Assembly: GCA_022774705.1 (NCBI GenBank)
Contig: JALFLM010000076.1
Location: 35,609-99,608, forward strand
Length of the DNA stretch: 64,000 nt
Direction: 5' to 3'
Source of the DNA: Lachnospiraceae bacterium
GTDB lineage: Bacteria > Bacillota > Clostridia > Lachnospirales > Lachnospiraceae
Shown: positions 1-9,639 of the stretch, piece by piece
Position numbering within the stretch: the first letter of the stretch is position 1
How the letters are laid out: each line of letters begins with the position of its first letter
Notes under the pieces: generated by a model
What the model was told of the DNA's origin: nothing
What the model saw: the letters and a program-made list of their open reading frames with translations, nothing else
Database searches by the model: none
Translations under genes and position numbers: made by a program

Positions 1-1
1 A

Positions 2-193
2 GGATTTTATTATCCTTATGAGGAGATGACGCCGGGGCCGGTGTGTACTGATGCGGAAACTCTCATGAAAGAAATTTCCGCCGTCTTTACCGGTTTTGAC
101 CGGAAGAAGGTCAGGGAGTTCAGGGAACGTTTTATGTGTGCATGTGACGGGCATGCCACAGATCGTATTATGAAACTGGCACTTGATGATTAG
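2..193 (+). CDS. CDP-glycerol glycerophosphotransferase family protein, C-terminal end (partial)
   Basis: Only the last 63 codons are in the window; the 5' part lies upstream. The visible reading frame begins with FYYPYEEMTPGP and continues with VCTDAETLMKEI before a TAG stop. That pattern is typical of the C-terminal tail of TagB/TagF-type polyol-phosphate transferases, which add glycerol-phosphate units to teichoic acid at the cytoplasmic face of the membrane. The next gene starts 17 bp downstream and has the same kind of transferase domain, so the two probably share an operon. The family assignment rests on this short tail and on context. Confidence 0.6.
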   Translation, partial: GFYYPYEEMTPGPVCTDAETLMKEISAVFTGFDRKKVREFRERFMCACDGHATDRIMKLALDD

Positions 194-210
194 AGGATAG
201 AGGTAAAATT

Positions 211-2832
211 ATGAAATTTTCGATTATTATTTTCAATTATGACTGGAATCTGTGTAAGGATACGGTTGCAGGTATAGAAAACAGTGCAGAATACAGTCCG
301 GCGGAAACCGAGATCAGAATTGCAGATCTGACAGAGGCAAAGCAGGAACTGCCGGGTTGGGCAAAAGAAGCCGGATGTGCAGGTGTTTACCGGCTGACCG
401 AAGGGGAAGAAAGTCTTACTCAGATACTTGAGCAGTCAAAAGGGCAGTATATCATGATGCTGGATTCGGGTGATCTTCCGGATGAAGGCTGTCTGGAGGC
501 CTTGTCCTGCGGACTGGAAGATGAACCTGCAGCAGCGGTTACCGTGACGGCGGCAGGTTCAGAGGAACATCAGACCGGCGGTCAGGCTGAAAAGAACGGT
601 TACTGGAATCTGAGGGACAAATGGAAGATGCTGTTAAAGAAAAAACAGTCATTTGTTCTGGAAAAGCAGTATCTTATGGTGCCTTTTGAGATGGGCAGCA
701 TGAACCCGGAACTGGAGACATGGTGCAGAACGACGTTTGCCCTTGCTTCACTGCAGTCCGTGAGAACGATCAGAGCCGCCAGAGTGGCAGCAGGTCCTTT
801 TTCCGGGATGAAGCAGAACCCCGATGTGGATTCTCTTCAGCAGATGATCAGTCTGCTGGATGTAATGGGAGACCGGTTCAACAGTTATTTTGTGGAGAAT
901 ATGAAGATGGTACCTCTCATTCTGCAGTATCAGCAGCTTTCACTGATTTCTGAACTGCTGAAATCATCGGAGCTGCTCAGAGAGACGCTTTCCGGAGATG
1001 AGCTTGATGCTCTGTCAGACAGAATGCTTTCATTTGTTCAGAAGATGGATTATACGGTTCTGCTGACGGATGCTCTCAACCGGGTGCTGCTGCTGTATGC
1101 GTGCCAGCAGGATCCTGCAAAGAATTTAAAATTATTCCGTACCGGTAAGGAATACCTTTTTTATGACGGCAATCAGAAACTGATGAACCTGTCCAGATAC
1201 AATTTCAAGCTGCATTTCATCAGGATTCATAAAAACAGGCTGTATCTGGAAGGGATTTCCTGTTCGCCTCTTAAGGACGGTCCCTCTGATGTCTGCATCC
1301 GGGTGAATGACAGGGTATATTCCATGAAGATGAAGCCTCATAATACAGATATCTACTGGCTGGATCAGAAGGTTTGCGACAGCAGCATTTTCTACGGAAC
1401 GCTGAAGCTGGATCCCGAGGAAAAAGAGTATGATATCTCCTTTTTTGTCAGATATGATGATCTGACGGTGGAAAAGAATCAGATCCAGTTCGGCAAATTT
1501 GCACCCATTGAAGGCTCGCTGGAAGGTTCCTACTATTACCGTGAGGGATGGCTTCTGGAGTTTGATGGGGAAACCTCTCATCTGAAGCTGCGGGTATCCG
1601 GCCCGGCTGAGCAGAAGAAGAAAGAGAAGGAGTTTGAGGCTCTGCTTCTGAAGCGTCCGGAACCGGCGGCGCGCAAAGCTGCTCTGGCAAGAAAAACCTA
1701 TTTTGCCCAGAAGAAATCAAAGCGCGAGATCTGGCTGATTTCCGACAGAACAAACCGGGGAGATGATAACGGTGAGGCTTTCTTCCGCTATGTCATGAGT
1801 CAGAAGGACCGGCTGAAGGACAAGGATATCTATTTTGTAATTGAAAAGGGAAGTGCGGGTTACGAGGAACTGAAAAAGATAGGAAAAGTGGTTTCCCCCA
1901 TGACATGGAAACATAAATTTCTTCATTTAAGCAGTTCCTATGTGATTTCTTCCCAGGGAAATGATCCTGTTGTCAATCCTTTCCACAGAAAGCATATTTA
2001 TTACAAGGATCTGACATGTGATATGCGGTTTGTATTTCTGCAGCACGGGATTACCAAGGATAACCAGTCCGCATGGCTCAATAAATACAACAGAAATATA
2101 TATGGCCTGATTACGACGACGCAGGAAGAGTATGATTCCATGCTGGAGTATGATTATTATTATACGAAGGACAGGATCTGGCTGACCGGTATGCCCCGGT
2201 ATGATCTGCTTTATCATGATGAGAAGAAATATATCACCATTATGCCCACATGGAGAAAGTCACTGATGTCCGGTACAGATGTGGAGACAGGAATCTGGCA
2301 GCTGAAGGACGGATTTGAGGAAAGCTCCTATCTGCAGTTCTACAACGCTCTGCTGAACAATGAGGAACTGATCGCGGAAGCACAGAAGCTGGGTTATACG
2401 ATCTGCTTTATGCCCCATCCAAACATTGCGCCCTATGTTTCCTATTTTACGAAGCATCCTGCAGTGGAGTTCTTTGATGCAGGCAAATCATACCGTCAGG
2501 TGTTTGCGGAGGCGGATCTGATGCTTACGGATTATTCCTCTGTGGCATTTGATTTTGCGTATCTGCGTAAACCGATCGTTTACAGCCAGTTTGATTATGA
2601 GGAATTTTTCAGCGGTTCCCACTCCTATACGGAAGGTTATTTTGATTATGAGCGGGACGGTTTCGGAGAAATCACCCACGATCTTCAGAGTACGGTGGAT
2701 CTGCTGATCGATTATATGAGAAACGGATGTGAATTGAAGCCTGTATACAGAGAGCGTATTGATGCTACATTTGCTTTTTCCGATGACAATTGTTCCGAAC
2801 AGGTGCTGAAAAAGATTCTGGGTGAAGAATAA
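211..2832 (+). CDS. Large CDP-glycerol glycerophosphotransferase with GT2-like N-terminus
   Basis: This 873-residue protein probably transfers polyol phosphate from a CDP-activated donor during teichoic acid or related wall-polymer synthesis. The C-terminal half (about residues 500-873) has the family landmarks: a GDDNGEAFFRYV block near 517, LQHGITKDNQSAWLNKY near 610, LTGMPRYD near 657, and LTDYSSVAFDFAYLRKP near 770. The N-terminal 100 residues resemble a degenerate GT2 fold, with a FSIIIFNYDW start and an IMMLDSGD motif near 80-88 in place of a clean DXD. The middle (about 250-500) has no motif I recognise. The start follows an AGAGG ribosome site. The gene lies between a partial transferase and a GT2 gene in the same direction. 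Substrate specificity cannot be read from sequence. Confidence 0.85.
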   Translation: MKFSIIIFNYDWNLCKDTVAGIENSAEYSPAETEIRIADLTEAKQELPGWAKEAGCAGVYRLTEGEESLTQILEQSKGQYIMMLDSGDLPDEGCLEALSCGLEDEPAAAVTVTAAGSEEHQTGGQAEKNGYWNLRDKWKMLLKKKQSFVLEKQYLMVPFEMGSMNPELETWCRTTFALASLQSVRTIRAARVAAGPFSGMKQNPDVDSLQQMISLLDVMGDRFNSYFVENMKMVPLILQYQQLSLISELLKSSELLRETLSGDELDALSDRMLSFVQKMDYTVLLTDALNRVLLLYACQQDPAKNLKLFRTGKEYLFYDGNQKLMNLSRYNFKLHFIRIHKNRLYLEGISCSPLKDGPSDVCIRVNDRVYSMKMKPHNTDIYWLDQKVCDSSIFYGTLKLDPEEKEYDISFFVRYDDLTVEKNQIQFGKFAPIEGSLEGSYYYREGWLLEFDGETSHLKLRVSGPAEQKKKEKEFEALLLKRPEPAARKAALARKTYFAQKKSKREIWLISDRTNRGDDNGEAFFRYVMSQKDRLKDKDIYFVIEKGSAGYEELKKIGKVVSPMTWKHKFLHLSSSYVISSQGNDPVVNPFHRKHIYYKDLTCDMRFVFLQHGITKDNQSAWLNKYNRNIYGLITTTQEEYDSMLEYDYYYTKDRIWLTGMPRYDLLYHDEKKYITIMPTWRKSLMSGTDVETGIWQLKDGFEESSYLQFYNALLNNEELIAEAQKLGYTICFMPHPNIAPYVSYFTKHPAVEFFDAGKSYRQVFAEADLMLTDYSSVAFDFAYLRKPIVYSQFDYEEFFSGSHSYTEGYFDYERDGFGEITHDLQSTVDLLIDYMRNGCELKPVYRERIDATFAFSDDNCSEQVLKKILGEE

Positions 2833-2855
2833 CCGGAGCAGGGAAGGGATGATTT

Positions 2856-4373
2856 ATGCAGATTTCAGTCATTGTGCCCATTTATAATATTGAAATGTAT
2901 CTGCGGGAAACGCTGCAGTCTATTGCGGCGCAGAAAGGTGTTTCTTTCGAGGTATTAATGATCGATGACGGTTCAACGGACCGTTCGGGTGAAATCGCCG
3001 CGGAATTTGCACGCAGGGACCGACGTTTCCGCTATCTGCCGCGCAGGAACAGAGGTGTTTCGGCAGCAAGAAATACGGGGATCGATCTGGCAGCGGGAGA
3101 GTACATTGCGTTCTGTGACGGAGATGACCTGCTCCCCGGAGGGTCTTTGAAGGCACTGTACCGGACTGCCCGGAAAAAAGAGGCGGATCTGGTAATCGGC
3201 GCCATGTACCAGTCGGGAAGTGCCGCATCGGTTCTGTATAAAGCCACGGGCAGACTGGGAAAAAAGGAGACCGTATCGAAAGCCGATACGGATCTTCTGT
3301 GGACATTCATGATTTCCGGCAAACTGTACAGAAGGCAGTTTCTGCTGGAACACCGGATACGGTTTCCTGCTCTGAAATATTCGGAGGATGCGGTATTTTT
3401 CATGAATTGTGTGTATACTGCAGACGTTATATGCGGCTGCAGTCATCCTGCCTACTACTACAGAAAGCGGTCCGTCATGCAGGAGAGTTCCGTGACGCAG
3501 AGGTGCAGCCGGGATCTGTGGGAGGATTTCATAGAAGCACATCGTCAGGTGGAGGTGTTGTACCGGCACTATCTGAAAGCGCAGCTGCCAAAGAAGCAGC
3601 AGAGGATTTATGAGAATGCGATTTACCGGAAAACGGCGGAAAGCATACTGGCGGCTTTCTACAGACGGTACTGGAGCTGCCCGGCAGAGCTGTCGGAGGA
3701 GATTCTTGATACGTTCCATTCCTATCTGGGAAGGATGGGGAAGAAGAGCAGGAAAAAACTTCTGGAAGATAACCGGGATCTGTTCCCGGATGAAGAGGGA
3801 GCCCCCGGCAATTTTGCTGATGAGCCGCTGATAACCGTGCTGATACCGGAGGGGATTTTTAAAGGAGGACAGCGGGAGGCGGCGGAAAAACTTCCGTTTA
3901 TGCTGAAGGCAATCTACAGCCAGGAACTGGTGTCTTTTCAGGTGGATGCGGATGATGTTTATGAAACATGCATCCCTGAGGTATTTCGGAATATGCCCAA
4001 TTTTTATCTGAAAAAGCCCCGGGATGGGGTTTCTTCAGAATATATTCTGGTTCTGGATAAGCCTGTTATACCGGCTCCTGATGCGCTGCTGAACGGATGG
4101 AAGTATCTGAACAGTCACGGTAACAAAAGCTGTGTGGCATCCTGCAGCCCGGGAAAAAGATATGGGAAGCTTCCTGTGAAGCTTTGTGCCAATCCCCGCT
4201 TTAATTTTGCTGTCAGATTGTGGTGCAAGGTGCAGGCAAAACTGCCTGTACTGTTTAAAAACAGATCGGTGCAGATCTGCAGAACCGCAGATCTCTGCCC
4301 GGATGGAAAACAGACCGGGGCAGGGAAAAAAGGGATATCGGGAGAAAGCGGTTTCCGCATTCTTTCAATTTAA
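2856..4373 (+). CDS. GT2 family glycosyltransferase
   Basis: A 505-residue protein with an N-terminal GT-A domain. VIVPIYNIEMYL opens the fold, IDDGSTD lies near residues 36-42, and FCDGDD near 87-92 supplies the metal- and nucleotide-sugar-binding acidic motif. Members transfer a sugar from a nucleotide donor to a lipid-linked or polymer acceptor in the cytoplasm. The C-terminal 200 residues, rich in Lys and Arg, carry no motif I recognise and may bind the polymer or a partner. It sits 23 bp after one polyol-phosphate transferase and just before another, so glycosylation of the same wall polymer is the likely role. The start follows GGGAAGGGATG. Confidence 0.82.
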   Translation: MQISVIVPIYNIEMYLRETLQSIAAQKGVSFEVLMIDDGSTDRSGEIAAEFARRDRRFRYLPRRNRGVSAARNTGIDLAAGEYIAFCDGDDLLPGGSLKALYRTARKKEADLVIGAMYQSGSAASVLYKATGRLGKKETVSKADTDLLWTFMISGKLYRRQFLLEHRIRFPALKYSEDAVFFMNCVYTADVICGCSHPAYYYRKRSVMQESSVTQRCSRDLWEDFIEAHRQVEVLYRHYLKAQLPKKQQRIYENAIYRKTAESILAAFYRRYWSCPAELSEEILDTFHSYLGRMGKKSRKKLLEDNRDLFPDEEGAPGNFADEPLITVLIPEGIFKGGQREAAEKLPFMLKAIYSQELVSFQVDADDVYETCIPEVFRNMPNFYLKKPRDGVSSEYILVLDKPVIPAPDALLNGWKYLNSHGNKSCVASCSPGKRYGKLPVKLCANPRFNFAVRLWCKVQAKLPVLFKNRSVQICRTADLCPDGKQTGAGKKGISGESGFRILSI

Positions 4374-4390
4374 AAAGTCAGGTGAACAGT

Positions 4391-5959
4391 ATGGCGAAAA
4401 AGATATGTAATATTCAATTTGATACGCTGACAGATATCGGGGTCGAAAATGATACAGTAACACTGAAGGGTTTTGACAGCAGCAGTGATACCCTTCATTT
4501 TCAGGAAAAAAAGTGCCGGATTCCTCTGAATCCGGCTTCTTCTGACTGTATTGTACTGCGGCGTCAGGACAGGCAGCCCTTTATCTGCGGCAAATTTTTT
4601 CCTTTGAGTGACAGGTACAGGAATTCCTATGCCTGTCTGGGCAGATGGATTCTGTCAAAAAGGGGAGAGGATCTGATTCTGACACCGTTGTGCAGGACAG
4701 AACACATTCGTATGGAAGGAAAGCTTCTTATGGAATACCTGCGGATACACGGAAAAATCGAGATTCGCGGCATTAAAGTGAGAATATTTTACTATTTATT
4801 CTATCAGAAGAAACGCAGGAACAGGAAGAAACCTCTGCTGATCTTTTCAGACCGGATGGATAAAGCCGGAGATAACGGCGAGGCAATGTTCCGGTATGTA
4901 CAGCGTTATCATAAGGAGGAAGCGGAATGCTTTTTTGCAGTGGATCCTTCTTCGGAAAGCGGACGGCAGCTGAGCCGGATCGGCAGAGTGATCGAGCCGG
5001 GCGGAAAAGAGTACAAAAAACTGTACTGGCAGGGGGCGGTTATGGTATCTTCCCAGGCTGAGGACTGGATTTTCAGGCCATATAAAGGCGGTACGGAAGC
5101 ATACAAGGATCTGGCATATGGAACGAAATTCGTATTTCTGCAGCATGGAATCACAAAGGATGACCTGTCGGACTGGCTGAACCGGGCCAATAAGAATATC
5201 GGGCTTCTGGTCACCGCTACGCGGATGGAACAGGATTCCTTTATATCAGGCAATTACGGTTATACGGACGAGCAGGTAAAGCTGACCGGTTTTCCACGCT
5301 ATGACCGTCTTTACAGCAGGCCGCAGAAAAAGATTACGATTCTTCTGACATGGAGATATTATCTGGTAGAGCTTCCTGACGAAAAAGGAAAAAGAATGGT
5401 GAAAAATAATTATTATGAAAGCACCTATCATCAGATGCTGAAATATCTGGTGGGAAGTCCGGAATTTGCAGCCATGGCAGCAGGGTACGGATATACACTT
5501 CAGATCATGCTTCATCCCTGCATGGAGGATATCAGAGAATCCCTTCAGAAAGAGGCGGCACCGGGAGTAGTATTTCTGTCCTATGATCAGTCCTACGCCG
5601 GGATTTTTTCAGAAAGCGATCTGATCATTACAGATTATTCTTCTGTTGCATTTGATTTCGCATACCTGCGCAAGCCGGTGATTTACTATCAGCAGGACAG
5701 GGACGAATTTTTCGGCGGCATGCATATGTACAGACAGGGATACTACGATTATGAAGAGGATGGATTCGGAGAAGTTGTAACCGGACGGGAGCAGCTGTAC
5801 GATACGGTGGAATCGTATCTGCAGAATCAGTGTACCCTGAAAGACAGATACAGGAAGCGGATCGATTATACATTTCCCTGGAATGATCATAAAAACTGCC
5901 GTCGGGTATACAGAGAGATTATGAGGCAGATTACGGGAAAGGACAGTCATGCATTATAA
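4391..5959 (+). CDS. CDP-glycerol glycerophosphotransferase family protein
   Basis: This 522-residue protein parallels the C-terminal half of the larger transferase two genes upstream. It has AGDNGEAMFRYV near residue 158, LQHGITKDDLSDWLNRA near 250, LTGFPRYDRLY near 298, and LIITDYSSVAFDFAYLRKP near 410. It lacks the N-terminal GT2-like part. A GTG in frame at 4382 could be a start, but the AGGTG at 4380-4384 is better placed as the ribosome site for ATG 4391, so I chose that. Its last 11 bases overlap the start of sfsA, suggesting one transcript. The likely role is a second polyol-phosphate transferase for the same wall polymer. Confidence 0.85.
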   Translation: MAKKICNIQFDTLTDIGVENDTVTLKGFDSSSDTLHFQEKKCRIPLNPASSDCIVLRRQDRQPFICGKFFPLSDRYRNSYACLGRWILSKRGEDLILTPLCRTEHIRMEGKLLMEYLRIHGKIEIRGIKVRIFYYLFYQKKRRNRKKPLLIFSDRMDKAGDNGEAMFRYVQRYHKEEAECFFAVDPSSESGRQLSRIGRVIEPGGKEYKKLYWQGAVMVSSQAEDWIFRPYKGGTEAYKDLAYGTKFVFLQHGITKDDLSDWLNRANKNIGLLVTATRMEQDSFISGNYGYTDEQVKLTGFPRYDRLYSRPQKKITILLTWRYYLVELPDEKGKRMVKNNYYESTYHQMLKYLVGSPEFAAMAAGYGYTLQIMLHPCMEDIRESLQKEAAPGVVFLSYDQSYAGIFSESDLIITDYSSVAFDFAYLRKPVIYYQQDRDEFFGGMHMYRQGYYDYEEDGFGEVVTGREQLYDTVESYLQNQCTLKDRYRKRIDYTFPWNDHKNCRRVYREIMRQITGKDSHAL

Positions 5960-6641
5960 ACGGATAGAACCGGCGGTCTTTCTGGAGCGTACCAACCGTT
6001 TTGTGGCTGTTGTGGAGACGGCGCGGGGACGGGAACTGTGCCACGTGAAAAATACGGGAAGGTGCAGAGAGCTTCTTGTACCGGGAGCAGAGATTTATGT
6101 ACAGAGGAATGACAGGGACGGCAGGAAAACAAAGCTGGATCTGATCACTGTCCGTAAGGATGGGCATCTGGTCAATATCGACTCTCAGGTGCCCAATGAC
6201 ATGGCGGCAGAATGGGTTCTGAAAAGCGGATTTGTATCGCCGGAAGCTGTGGTGAAAAGGGAAAAAACCTATGGGAATTCCCGGTTTGACCTGTATATGG
6301 AAGACGGAAAGCGCCGGATTTTCATGGAGGTCAAGGGGGTAACGCTGGAGGAGGAGGGTGTCGCCCGCTTCCCGGATGCGCCTACGGAACGGGGAATCAA
6401 ACATCTGAATGAACTGATGAAGGCCAGGGCGGATGGTTATGAAGCAGCAATCCTTTTTGTAATCCAGATGGATTATGTGAAGTATATGGAGCCTAATTAC
6501 CGCACCCATGCAGCCTTTGGAGAAGTGCTGGAGCAGGCGGCGGCATCGGGAGTACAGGTAATGGCAATTGACTGCATGATTGAGGCAGATAGTATCTGTC
6601 CGGGGAAAATCATAAGTGTTAATCTGTTAAAAAAACATTAA
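5949..6641 (+). CDS. sfsA: SfsA family DNA-binding/nuclease-like protein
   Basis: A 230-residue protein of typical SfsA length. It carries the family landmarks FVAVVETARGRELCHVKNTG near the N-terminus, CRELLVPG near residue 38, DLYMEDGKRRIFMEVKGVT around 114-132, and FPDAPTERGIKHLNEL near 137-152. The family was named for stimulation of maltose fermentation in E. coli; the D...EVK motif resembles a PD-(D/E)XK nuclease core. Its biological role in Firmicutes is unclear. It overlaps the preceding transferase by 11 bp and so is probably cotranscribed with the teichoic-acid-like genes without being part of that pathway. Confidence 0.92.
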   Translation: MHYKRIEPAVFLERTNRFVAVVETARGRELCHVKNTGRCRELLVPGAEIYVQRNDRDGRKTKLDLITVRKDGHLVNIDSQVPNDMAAEWVLKSGFVSPEAVVKREKTYGNSRFDLYMEDGKRRIFMEVKGVTLEEEGVARFPDAPTERGIKHLNELMKARADGYEAAILFVIQMDYVKYMEPNYRTHAAFGEVLEQAAASGVQVMAIDCMIEADSICPGKIISVNLLKKH

Positions 6642-6687
6642 TAATGTATAAAAATAATATAAAATGTTACAAAAAATCAATTTTTCC

Positions 6688-6716
6688 TTGCATGATTTTT
6701 ATAATAAGAGTATGAT
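6688..6716 (+). promoter_or_regulatory. Candidate sigma-A promoter of the peptide ABC operon
   Basis: TTGCAT at 6688-6693 and TATGAT at 6711-6716 are separated by exactly 17 bp. The site lies in the AT-rich gap after sfsA, about 105 bp before the substrate-binding protein start. The same TTGCAT -35 hexamer recurs at 22754. Confidence 0.55.
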
Positions 6717-6820
6717 ATAGCGTATCAGATTCGAAAGGGAACTGATATCCGGGTGGCTGCCGGATGATTTTAGAAAGAGACTGCATGGGGAGTGCAGGAT
6801 CTTGGAAAGGAAAAGGGAAT

Positions 6821-8395
6821 ATGAAGAAGAAAATTTTAAGTATGCTTCTTGCCTGTGTGATGGTTGTCGGTCTGCTGGCCGGCTGCGGCGGCGGTAAGAA
6901 AGATGAAGGAACAGATGCCTCCAAAGAAGGTGCTTCCTCCGATGGCGCAGTTCTGGTTTACGCTCAGGGTGCTGATCCCCGCGGACTGGATCCCCATCTG
7001 GTAGATGATGGTGAATCTGCAAAGGTTACAATTCAGATTTACGAAGGCCTGCTTGAGTACGAAGAGACCACAACAGAACTGAGACCCTGTCTGGCAGAAG
7101 AGATGCCCACCGTTTCAGAGGACGGCCTGACCTACACATTCAAGCTTCGTCAGGGCGTTAAGTTCCATGACGGTACCGATTTCAATGCAGAAGCTGTCAA
7201 GTTCAACATTGAACGTCAGACAGTCAACAAGACAGAGGACATGCCTTACGCAGATTTCTGCTACAGCTATGTAGATCATGTGGAAGTTGTTGATGATTAC
7301 ACAGTTAATATTGTGCTGAAGGAAAAGTATACACCTTTCCTGGCTAACATGGCTATGGTATTTGCCGGCCCCATGGTAAGCCCCACAGCATGTGAGAAAT
7401 ACAACAACAACCTGAATGAAAATCCCTGCGGTACAGGTCCTTACAAGTTCAATTCATGGAATAAGGATGAAAAGGTTGTTCTGGACAGAAACGAAGACTA
7501 CTGGGGCGAACCTGCAAAGTGCAAACAGGTTGTTATCAAGACAATCCCTGATGCATCTGCAAGAGTAACTGCTCTGGAAACAGGCGAAGTTGATATCATT
7601 GACGGCATCGACCCCAACATGGTTGAACAGCTGCAGGCAAATTCCGATCTGCAGGTTAATCTGGATGAAGGTATGAACATCAACTACATGGCTTACAACA
7701 CCGAGAGACTGACCGATCCCGAAGTACGCATCGCTCTTTCTCAGGCGATCAATGTAGATGAAATGGTTAAAGGACTGTATAACGGATTTGCTACAAAGGC
7801 TGATTCCATTCTGCCCACCTTCCTGCCCGGTTACAGTGCAGATGTAAAGCAGGTTTCCTACGATCCTGAAGCTGCAAAGGCAACTCTGGCTGCAAAGGGT
7901 GTAACAAAGCTGTCTGTTATTACATATTCCAACCCGAGACCCTACAACACCGCTACAGGTAAAACTCTTGCTGAAACTGTTCAGGGTTATCTGAAAGAAG
8001 TCGGTGTAGAGTGCGATATCCAGACATTTGACTGGACAACATACAAGGATAAGGTTATGGCCGGTGACTACGACATCTGCTTCTACGGATGGAACGGTGA
8101 TAACGGTGATGCCGATAACTTCCTGAACCTGCTCTGCGATGAGAATACAGCAATGAACGTTGCAAGACTGAAAGATGCAACCTACAACGAGATGATTGCA
8201 AAAGCTGCTCAGACTCCCAACGGTGATGAGAGAAATGCCGCTTATGCAGATGCAGAAAAATACCTGGCAGGTATTGCTGCATGGCTGCCGATTTCACATC
8301 AGCAGAACATTACTGCAAACAGAAAGAACATCAGCCACTTCGTATATCATCCTACAGCTACGGTTGATCTTGCGATTGTAGAAAAGGCTCAGTAA
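6821..8395 (+). CDS. Oligopeptide/dipeptide ABC transporter substrate-binding lipoprotein
   Basis: A 524-residue SBP_bac_5 family receptor that captures peptides (or nickel or similar ligands) outside the cell and delivers them to the permeases encoded downstream. It starts with a lipoprotein signal ending in LLAGC, with Cys22 as the lipidation site, followed by a short Gly/Lys/Ser linker. Family landmarks are the YEGLLEYEETTTELRPCLAEE region, TYTFKLRQGVKFHDG and DPEVRIALSQAIN. An in-frame ATG 57 bases upstream would put 19 non-hydrophobic residues before the signal; ATG 6821 follows AAAGGAAAAGGG and gives a proper lipoprotein start. First gene of a five-gene operon with an atypically long gap (226 bp) before the permeases. 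Confidence 0.92.
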   Translation: MKKKILSMLLACVMVVGLLAGCGGGKKDEGTDASKEGASSDGAVLVYAQGADPRGLDPHLVDDGESAKVTIQIYEGLLEYEETTTELRPCLAEEMPTVSEDGLTYTFKLRQGVKFHDGTDFNAEAVKFNIERQTVNKTEDMPYADFCYSYVDHVEVVDDYTVNIVLKEKYTPFLANMAMVFAGPMVSPTACEKYNNNLNENPCGTGPYKFNSWNKDEKVVLDRNEDYWGEPAKCKQVVIKTIPDASARVTALETGEVDIIDGIDPNMVEQLQANSDLQVNLDEGMNINYMAYNTERLTDPEVRIALSQAINVDEMVKGLYNGFATKADSILPTFLPGYSADVKQVSYDPEAAKATLAAKGVTKLSVITYSNPRPYNTATGKTLAETVQGYLKEVGVECDIQTFDWTTYKDKVMAGDYDICFYGWNGDNGDADNFLNLLCDENTAMNVARLKDATYNEMIAKAAQTPNGDERNAAYADAEKYLAGIAAWLPISHQQNITANRKNISHFVYHPTATVDLAIVEKAQ

Positions 8396-8431
8396 TTCAG
8401 AAGAATATTGGATCAAACTATGGTAGTCAGC

Positions 8432-8492
8432 GCCCCGGCAGTCCTTATGCCGGGGCGTATACTTTAGTTTTCGACCATCTTCCCCGGTCGAA
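8432..8492 (+). promoter_or_regulatory. Two intercistronic stem-loops after the binding-protein gene
   Basis: The first stem pairs 8432-8442 with 8450-8460 (11 bp, loop GTCCTTA). The second pairs 8470-8476 with 8486-8492 (7 bp). Neither is followed by a clean T-run. In binding-protein operons such hairpins usually stabilise the upstream message or let only part of transcription through, so the receptor is made in excess over the permeases. That role here is inferred. Confidence 0.6.
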
Positions 8493-8621
8493 GGTTAAAG
8501 TATTTATATTGTCCTGCGGGCATGTGTGGATTGATGCTCTGAGGGCAGTCAGGTCTATGCGTACCGGCATTCCCCATGGGGGATTCAGGACGCGGTCACA
8601 AATTGCGAAAGAGGTTATAAC

Positions 8622-9638
8622 ATGGCAAAGTATATCGTAAAACGGCTTTTAATGCTCATACCCGTGCTGCTGGGTGTATCATTTATCGTTTTCTTTCTGC
8701 TTAGAGTCTGTGCGCCCGACCCTGCACCGGTAGTTCTGGGTGAGCACGCAACGGAAGAATCGATGAATGAGTGGCGCGAAGTCAACGGGCTGAATGATTC
8801 CATTCCCGTACAGTATATTGAGTTTATCAAAGGTGCACTTACAGGTGATTTCGGCAATTCCTACTATTCCAAAACACCTGTTTTTGACGAAATCATGAGC
8901 AGATTTCCCGCAACTGCCGAACTGGCTGTGGTAGCAATCATCATTGCATCCCTGCTGGGTATTCTTATAGGTGTGGGAACAGCGGTGAAGAAAAACAGTA
9001 TTTTTGATAATATGGGTATGCTGTTCTGTCTGATGGGCGTATCGGTTCCCATCTTCTGGCTTGGTGTGCTGATGCAGATCCTGTTTGCAAAGGAACTGAG
9101 CCTGCTGCCCGTTTCCGGAGCAACTTCAGGCTCTATTATTCTGGATAAAGTAACAGGTTCCTATCTGATCGATGCCATTCTCAGCGGCAGCGGAGATTAT
9201 GTAAGAGATGTTATCCTGCATATGATTCTTCCGGCTTTTACCCTGGCATTCTATACCCTGGCAATTATTTCACGTATGACACGTTCCTCCATGCTGGATA
9301 CGCTGAACCAGGATTATATCCGCACTGCCCGCGCAAAAGGTATCGGTGAAGGCAGAGTCATCGGCAAGCACGCACTGCGCAATGCCATGATGCCCATTGT
9401 CACCGTTATCGGTCTGCAGTTTGGTTCTCTGCTGGGCGGTGCCGTGCTGACAGAAACGGTTTACGGCTGGCCCGGTATTGGCAAATATCTGGTAGAATGT
9501 GCACAGAAATCCGATTTTCCTGTGGTTCAGGCATCTGTTTTAATGATTGCGACTATTTTCGTAATCCTTAATCTGATTGTGGATATTATCTATGCATTCC
9601 TGGATCCCCGGATTTCCTACGGAAGAAAGGATAACTGA
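8622..9638 (+). CDS. Peptide ABC transporter permease, DppB/OppB family
   Basis: A 338-residue integral membrane protein. It has the OppB/DppB N-terminal signature YIVKRLLMLIPVLLGVSFIVF, an extracellular loop with GDFGNSYYSKTPV, and the cytoplasmic EAA-type loop around DYIRTARAKGIGE that contacts the ATPases. Several further hydrophobic segments follow, ending in FLDPRISYG. It would form the membrane channel together with the next gene. ATG 8622 is preceded by GAAAGAGG. The stop is one base before the next start, so translation of the two permeases is probably coupled. Confidence 0.93.
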   Translation: MAKYIVKRLLMLIPVLLGVSFIVFFLLRVCAPDPAPVVLGEHATEESMNEWREVNGLNDSIPVQYIEFIKGALTGDFGNSYYSKTPVFDEIMSRFPATAELAVVAIIIASLLGILIGVGTAVKKNSIFDNMGMLFCLMGVSVPIFWLGVLMQILFAKELSLLPVSGATSGSIILDKVTGSYLIDAILSGSGDYVRDVILHMILPAFTLAFYTLAIISRMTRSSMLDTLNQDYIRTARAKGIGEGRVIGKHALRNAMMPIVTVIGLQFGSLLGGAVLTETVYGWPGIGKYLVECAQKSDFPVVQASVLMIATIFVILNLIVDIIYAFLDPRISYGRKDN

Positions 9639-9639
9639 T

